A program made the translations under genes and the position numbers. From an uncultured Bacilli bacterium (GTDB lineage Bacteria > Bacillota_I > Bacilli_A > RF39 > UBA660), in assembly GCA_910583945.1 (NCBI GenBank), contig CAJTYF010000014.1, positions 1 through 31,906 on the forward strand: a DNA stretch of 31,906 nucleotides. Direction: 5' to 3'. The notes beneath the pieces were generated by a model. It saw only the letters and a list, made by a program, of their open reading frames with translations, had not been told where the DNA came from and searched no databases. Shown in pieces: positions 27,956-31,906 of this stretch. Every line of letters starts with the position of its first letter. Position 1 is the stretch's first letter.

Positions 27956-29245
27956 TTACTTCAAAGTTAAATGATTTTGTTTTTTAATAATTTGTGTTTC
28001 ATAAAATTCTTTAAATGCAAGGTATAAAAAATAGGAATCTTCTTTGCCAATAATTTCTTTTGCTCCATGCATAGCCAGTTGTCCCAGTCCAATATCAATC
28101 GAATCAATACTCACGTGTCTAAGACTGATTCCTGATAAGGTACTTCCACTAGTCATATCATTCTTCGTTACAAAATCTTGATAAGGCACATTTTTCTTAT
28201 CACAAATACCTTTAAAAAGAGAAGACGTAATACTATCTGTAGTAGAAGAAGCATCTTTAGAAACCACTATCCCTTTATTTAATAATGCTTCATTATTAAT
28301 ATCACTATTACCTGGATGATTAGGATGAGTGGCATGCGTATTGTCCGCACTTAAAATCGTAGAATTAGAAATCATAATTGAGATATCTTTTTCTAAAAAG
28401 GCGGAAATTCTTTTTAAAATATCCATTAAAAACGAAGAATCAGCACCTTCTTTCGTTAAACTTCCAATTTCTTCACTATTAAAAGCACAAAAAATTGTAT
28501 TATTCTTTTTATTTTTATGATCAACAAAAGCTTTTAAAGCGGGAAAAACACAAGCTAAATCATCTAATCTTGGAGAGAGAATCATCTCTTTTTTTAATCC
28601 TATAAATTCTGGTTTAGCGGTGGCGTATAAAAATAAGTCATAATCAAAAATCGTTTCATTATTTTTAAGTTTTAAATAATCACGAAGCATAGCCTTTAAA
28701 ACGTCTTTTTTATTCATTAAAGAAAGAATAGGAATCATATCAATTTGATCATTTAACGCTAAATTTTGATTGGCGCTACTATTTTGATGAATCGCAACAC
28801 TTGGAATGCAAAGAAAAGCTTCCTTTAAATCAACGATTTCTTTAAAAAATTGATTTTCTCTTTTAACAATCACACGTCCAGCAACCGATAAAGTTTCATC
28901 TAACCATGCATAATTAAGTAACCCTCCATAAGGAAACACATTTATTTTTAAATAATTTTTTTCATAAATTTCATTTTTTGGTTTAATCATAAATCCTGGT
29001 GTATCAACATGGGTACAGGTAATATGAAAACTATTCATGTTTCCTAGGGTAAACGCAATAATCGAAGCATCGTTTCGTATCACAAAATATTTTTTTGTTT
29101 TATCTAAATTCCAATTTTCATTTTCTAAAAGTTCTACAAAACCCTTATTTAATAATTGTTGTCTAATTTCTTGAACCCCAGTAAATGAACAAGTAGCCTG
29201 TTCAATAAATTGAAACAGTTCTTCATTATATTTTTTTAGAGTCAT
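27956..29245 (-). CDS. M18-family aspartyl/leucyl-type aminopeptidase
   Basis: 429 residues from ATG 29245, preferred because GGTGA lies just upstream; an ATG 15 codons earlier has no ribosome binding site. The di-zinc M18 signature is complete: His79 and Asp81 in THVDTPGF, LDDLAC with the bridging Asp, NSEEIGS with catalytic Glu, a Asp in SADNTHATHPNHP, and C-terminal GLGQLAMHGAKEI. The family (DNPEP/ApeB/Ape1 type) forms dodecameric cytosolic particles that remove N-terminal, often acidic, residues from peptides. The length is normal. Monocistronic on the minus strand, divergent from the gene at 29317. Confidence 0.93.
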   Translation of the reverse strand: MTLKKYNEELFQFIEQATCSFTGVQEIRQQLLNKGFVELLENENWNLDKTKKYFVIRNDASIIAFTLGNMNSFHITCTHVDTPGFMIKPKNEIYEKNYLKINVFPYGGLLNYAWLDETLSVAGRVIVKRENQFFKEIVDLKEAFLCIPSVAIHQNSSANQNLALNDQIDMIPILSLMNKKDVLKAMLRDYLKLKNNETIFDYDLFLYATAKPEFIGLKKEMILSPRLDDLACVFPALKAFVDHKNKKNNTIFCAFNSEEIGSLTKEGADSSFLMDILKRISAFLEKDISIMISNSTILSADNTHATHPNHPGNSDINNEALLNKGIVVSKDASSTTDSITSSLFKGICDKKNVPYQDFVTKNDMTSGSTLSGISLRHVSIDSIDIGLGQLAMHGAKEIIGKEDSYFLYLAFKEFYETQIIKKQNHLTLK

Positions 29246-29316
29246 ATTATCACCATTTTTATTATTGCCTAAACTAAATAGGAAATTCATAAACTTTAAA
29301 GAAAGGGGGAATAATT

Positions 29317-29676
29317 ATGCACAATACGAACTTTCCCCCTAATATCCAGCCCACAACTTATAACTTAATCGCGGTTTTTATAGGTATAGCTTTAGTAGGA
29401 GACTTAAATGCGAACGAGCAAAACTCTTTAGGCAACTGGTTTATGCTTTTAGGTCAATACTTAGCAACGAATGCGAGTCAACAACAACTAATAGAAAGCC
29501 GAATTGAAAATAGCAACATAAATATTAATAGTAAAAAAAGTAAAAGGGGAGGAGGCCCGTTTACCACAGATAGTAATAGAAGTAATCAAAATCAAAGAGA
29601 AGAAGTGGATTTTTTACTAGACGCTATTGATAAAATCTATAAAGAATTAAACGAACTAAAAAAAGAGGAACACTAA
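29317..29676 (+). CDS. Conserved-looking small protein, function unknown
   Basis: 119 residues with AAGGGGG as ribosome binding site. The first 45 residues contain a moderately hydrophobic segment, YNLIAVFIGIALVGDLNANE, followed by NSLGNWFMLLGQYLATNASQ; I have the impression that this block recurs in small Firmicute proteins but cannot name a family. The middle is Asn/Ser/Lys-rich and likely disordered (about 65-90), and the C-terminus is a short coiled coil (VDFLLDAIDKIYKELNELKK). Membrane association is possible, not certain. It may be co-transcribed with feoA, 35 bases downstream, although a separate iron-regulated promoter cannot be excluded. Confidence 0.62.
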   Translation: MHNTNFPPNIQPTTYNLIAVFIGIALVGDLNANEQNSLGNWFMLLGQYLATNASQQQLIESRIENSNININSKKSKRGGGPFTTDSNRSNQNQREEVDFLLDAIDKIYKELNELKKEEH

Positions 29677-29711
29677 ATGGGATTTTTACATATTTATATA
29701 TAGGTGATGCT

Positions 29712-29939
29712 ATGTATTTATCTGATTTAAAAAAAGACGAAGAAGGGATAATAAGGAAAATAAACTTAGAAGGCAACATAAAGGTAAGACTTCAAGATAT
29801 GGGATTTATTCCAGGCAATCGTGTGAAATGTGTATTAAAGAGTCCTTTTAACGATCCCAAAGCCTATTTAATAAACGGAACCACTTTATCAATTCGTAAA
29901 AAAGACGCATTAGAAATAGAGGTGGACCGCTTTGAATAA
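29712..29939 (+). CDS. feoA: FeoA, ferrous iron transport accessory protein
   Basis: 75 residues, SH3-like fold. MYLSDLKKDEEGIIRKI, then RLQDMGFIPGNRVKCVLKSP and YLINGTTLSIRKKDALEIEV follow the FeoA pattern. FeoA is a small cytosolic partner needed for FeoB-mediated Fe(II) uptake. AGGTGAT precedes the start. It overlaps feoB by eight bases. No Fur box was recognised in the short upstream region 29677-29711. Confidence 0.93.
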   Translation: MYLSDLKKDEEGIIRKINLEGNIKVRLQDMGFIPGNRVKCVLKSPFNDPKAYLINGTTLSIRKKDALEIEVDRFE

Positions 29940-31842
29940 AACAAAAATTGCTTTAATCGGAAATCCTAACGTTGGAAAATCTACTATTTTTAATTACTTA
30001 ACAGGATTAAAACAACATACTGGAAATTGGACGGGAAAAACAGTAGATAGTTGTGAACATGCTTTTGTATATGAAAACAATCAAATTCAAATTGTTGATT
30101 TACCAGGAACCTATTCTTTAAAAAGTTATTCCGAAGAAGAAGTCGTAGCAACCAACTTTATATTGAAAAAAGAGTACGATATTGCCGTAGTCATTGGAGA
30201 CGCTACCAACTTAGAAAAAAGTTTAAACTTAGTTTTACAGACACTTGAAATGACCAAAAAAGTCATCTTAGTGGTGAACTTAATTGATGAAGCAAGTAAA
30301 AACGGAATAGTGATAAACAGTAAAAAATTAAGTAATTTATTAGACATTCCAGTCGTAACAACAGATGCTAGAAATGGGGTAGGGATTAGCAAATTAATAA
30401 ATGAAATCATTCACTATCAAAAAGAAAGTTCCTTTATCTTAAAATACAATCCTTTAATCGAAGAAGAATTAACAGGCTTAAATCATGAAGAGAGATATCA
30501 AAAATTAAAAGAACTTGAAAAAGAAAACTTAATGAAAGATAAAATTATAAAAAATACTATTGATACCGCTAAAAGAATAGCAAAAGAAGTCGTAAAATAC
30601 ACCAAAGAAGATTACAATAAGAAAAGTCGCCTCTTAGATCAAATCTTAACCAATAAATTTACGGGAATACCCATTATGATCATCATGCTCTTTTTATGTC
30701 TTTGGTTAACCATAACTTTTTCAAATATTCCATCGGATCTTTTATTTAAAATGTTTAACTTTTTTGAAGATAAATTGTATTTTCTCTTAGAATTTCTTTG
30801 TTTACCAAAATTTTTAATCGATTTATTAGTACTCGGCATTTATAAAACAACGACTTGGATTATTAGTGTGATGTTACCTCCCATGATGATTTTCTTTCCT
30901 TTATTTACACTTTTAGAAGAATATGGTATCTTACCACGAATTGCCTTTAATATGGACCATTGCTACCAAAAATGTAACGCAAACGGAAAACAGTGTTTAA
31001 CCATGCTTATGGGATTTGGATGTAACGCCGTAGGAGTAACTGGAAGTCGAATCATCGAATCAAAAAGAGAAAAATTAATGGCTATTTTAACCAATGTTTT
31101 TGTTCCATGTAATGGAAGATTTCCAACGATTATTGCTCTCATCACAATGTTTTTAGTAACAACCAACCATGCAACATCCAGTTTCTTAAGTGCGCTCTTT
31201 TTAACCCTTTTTATTCTTTTAGGAATACTCATGACTTTTATTGTCTCAAAAATATTATCTCTGACTTTATTAAAAGGCTACCCATCCAGTAATATATTAG
31301 AACTCCCATTATATCGTCGACCTAAAATACTAAAATTAATTGTAAAAACAATGTTAGAAAAAGTCTTAGCCATTTTAAAAAAAACGATTTTAATTGCCAT
31401 TCCAACAGGTTTCATTCTATATCTTCTAGCAAATATAAATATAAATGGCGAGAATACTCTTAATCTTTTATCAAACTTTTTTAATGGCTTTGGTTTATTA
31501 ATCGGACTAGATGGTATGATTATCATTGCTTTTCTCTTAGGCTTTCCCGCGAATGAAATTGTTGTACCCATTCTTTTAATGGGATACTTAGCAGAAGGAA
31601 GTCTGGTTGATTATGAAAGTTTAGAGGTGCTAAAAAATATTTTAGTCAATCATGGATGGACGTTATTAACCGCTATTAATTTTATCATTCTTACTTTATT
31701 TCATTTTCCATGTGGAACCACACTTTTAACAATAAAAAAAGAAACAGGAAGTTTAAAATGGACACTCGTAAGCTTCATTTTACCAACTGTAATAGGAATA
31801 CTTTTATGTTTAATAATACGACTTTTATTTTTCTTATTCTAA
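29932..31842 (+). CDS. feoB: FeoB, ferrous iron transporter
   Basis: 636 residues from TTG 29932, with GAGGTGG upstream inside feoA. The N-terminal G domain has G1 GNPNVGKS (10-17), switch I GNWTGKTV, G3 DLPG (56-59) and G4 NLID (116-119). A helical domain follows, then about eight transmembrane helices with the two Gate regions (for example FGCNAVGVTGSRIIESKREK and GFPANEIVVPILL). It imports Fe(II) across the inner membrane, with GTP hydrolysis regulating the pore. Slightly shorter than E. coli FeoB, as usual for Firmicutes. The eight-base overlap with feoA implies translational coupling. Confidence 0.95.
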   Translation: MNKTKIALIGNPNVGKSTIFNYLTGLKQHTGNWTGKTVDSCEHAFVYENNQIQIVDLPGTYSLKSYSEEEVVATNFILKKEYDIAVVIGDATNLEKSLNLVLQTLEMTKKVILVVNLIDEASKNGIVINSKKLSNLLDIPVVTTDARNGVGISKLINEIIHYQKESSFILKYNPLIEEELTGLNHEERYQKLKELEKENLMKDKIIKNTIDTAKRIAKEVVKYTKEDYNKKSRLLDQILTNKFTGIPIMIIMLFLCLWLTITFSNIPSDLLFKMFNFFEDKLYFLLEFLCLPKFLIDLLVLGIYKTTTWIISVMLPPMMIFFPLFTLLEEYGILPRIAFNMDHCYQKCNANGKQCLTMLMGFGCNAVGVTGSRIIESKREKLMAILTNVFVPCNGRFPTIIALITMFLVTTNHATSSFLSALFLTLFILLGILMTFIVSKILSLTLLKGYPSSNILELPLYRRPKILKLIVKTMLEKVLAILKKTILIAIPTGFILYLLANININGENTLNLLSNFFNGFGLLIGLDGMIIIAFLLGFPANEIVVPILLMGYLAEGSLVDYESLEVLKNILVNHGWTLLTAINFIILTLFHFPCGTTLLTIKKETGSLKWTLVSFILPTVIGILLCLIIRLLFFLF

Positions 31843-31852
31843 TTAAAGTTTT

Positions 31853-31869
31853 TTAAGTTCCGGCAAAAA
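31853..31869 (+). repeat. Right copy of the 17-nt terminal inverted repeat
   Basis: TTTAAGTTCCGGCAAAA on the plus strand, the exact reverse complement of the copy at 37-53. An AAAAGGAAAG sequence follows eight bases later. No terminator is seen between feoB and this site. Confidence 0.6.
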
Positions 31870-31906
31870 TCAGAAAAGGAAAGAAATAAAGTTAAGTAAA
31901 TAAAGA

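Noticed and set aside
29677..29703. Eight-codon frame MGFLHIYI before feoA as a leader peptide
   Set aside because: Directly after the preceding stop with no proper ribosome binding site or attenuator structure visible.
1..31906. tRNA or rRNA genes
   Set aside because: No TTCGAATCC-type T-arm with an acceptor stem and no rRNA-like conserved segments were found.

Overview
The window is low-GC, densely packed DNA from a Bacillota (Firmicutes) chromosome, most like class Bacilli (an Erysipelotrichales or RF39-type gut lineage). Supporting evidence: strong AGGAGG-type ribosome binding sites, TTG starts, a tyrosyl T-box leader, RNase J, FtsK/SpoIIIE, YtgP, YtxG/YtxH-like proteins, Cse60 and a CotZ-type spore-coat protein. 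There is no rRNA, tRNA, CRISPR array or intact insertion sequence. Taxonomy is inferred from gene content only.

Layout. 1-2702: a secreted repeat protein and a PH-domain protein. 2734-6478: envelope block with a PAP2-lipid kinase fusion, a VanR/VanS-like two-component system and a membrane-anchored C39-like peptidase; similar 11-bp-spaced TTAAG direct repeats lie before the regulator gene and after the kinase gene. 6536-8355: Cse60-like protein and a MurJ-type flippase (YtgP). 8363-9349: a small coiled-coil protein diverging from trmB. 9405-11729: operon of a lipoprotein, an acidic SepF-like-tailed protein, and YtxG/YtxH-like proteins. 11786-13817: tyrosine T-box controlling a CYTH enzyme plus tyrS. 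13864-15002: a Tyr/Pro/Gly-rich small protein and a decayed Rpn-type nuclease. 14983-17631: SEDS protein, unknown protein, degenerate EIIB-like protein, CotZ-like coat protein behind a sigma-K-like promoter, and an Xre regulator with a palindromic operator candidate. 17852-19776: a 54-aa protein and an ABC exporter. 19870-20115: a compact structured minus-strand unit encoding a 42-aa peptide. 20291-24522: RNase J2-like protein, a helical-bundle protein, a PgsA-HD fusion and a transglutaminase-like protein. 24596-29676: FtsK/SpoIIIE, a dGTPase-like HD protein, an M18 aminopeptidase and an unknown protein. 29712-31842: feoA-feoB.

Most genes serve envelope growth (SEDS, flippase, undecaprenyl-type lipid cycling, phospholipid synthesis, envelope sensing), RNA/translation (TrmB, TyrS, RNase J) and probably sporulation (Cse60, CotZ-like, small coat-like proteins). 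Many single-gene promoters use the extended -10 form TGtTATAAT.

The best candidates for something undescribed are: the 246-bp unit at 19870-20115, whose predicted transcript starts at an 11-nt sequence complementary to its 3' end, carries a 42-aa ORF with a consensus ribosome binding site, and is opposed by an antisense extended -10 promoter; the CDP-alcohol phosphotransferase-HD fusion; the PAP2-kinase fusion; the membrane-tethered EIIB-like protein lacking the normal phospho-cysteine; and a perfect 17-nt inverted repeat shared by the two ends of the window.
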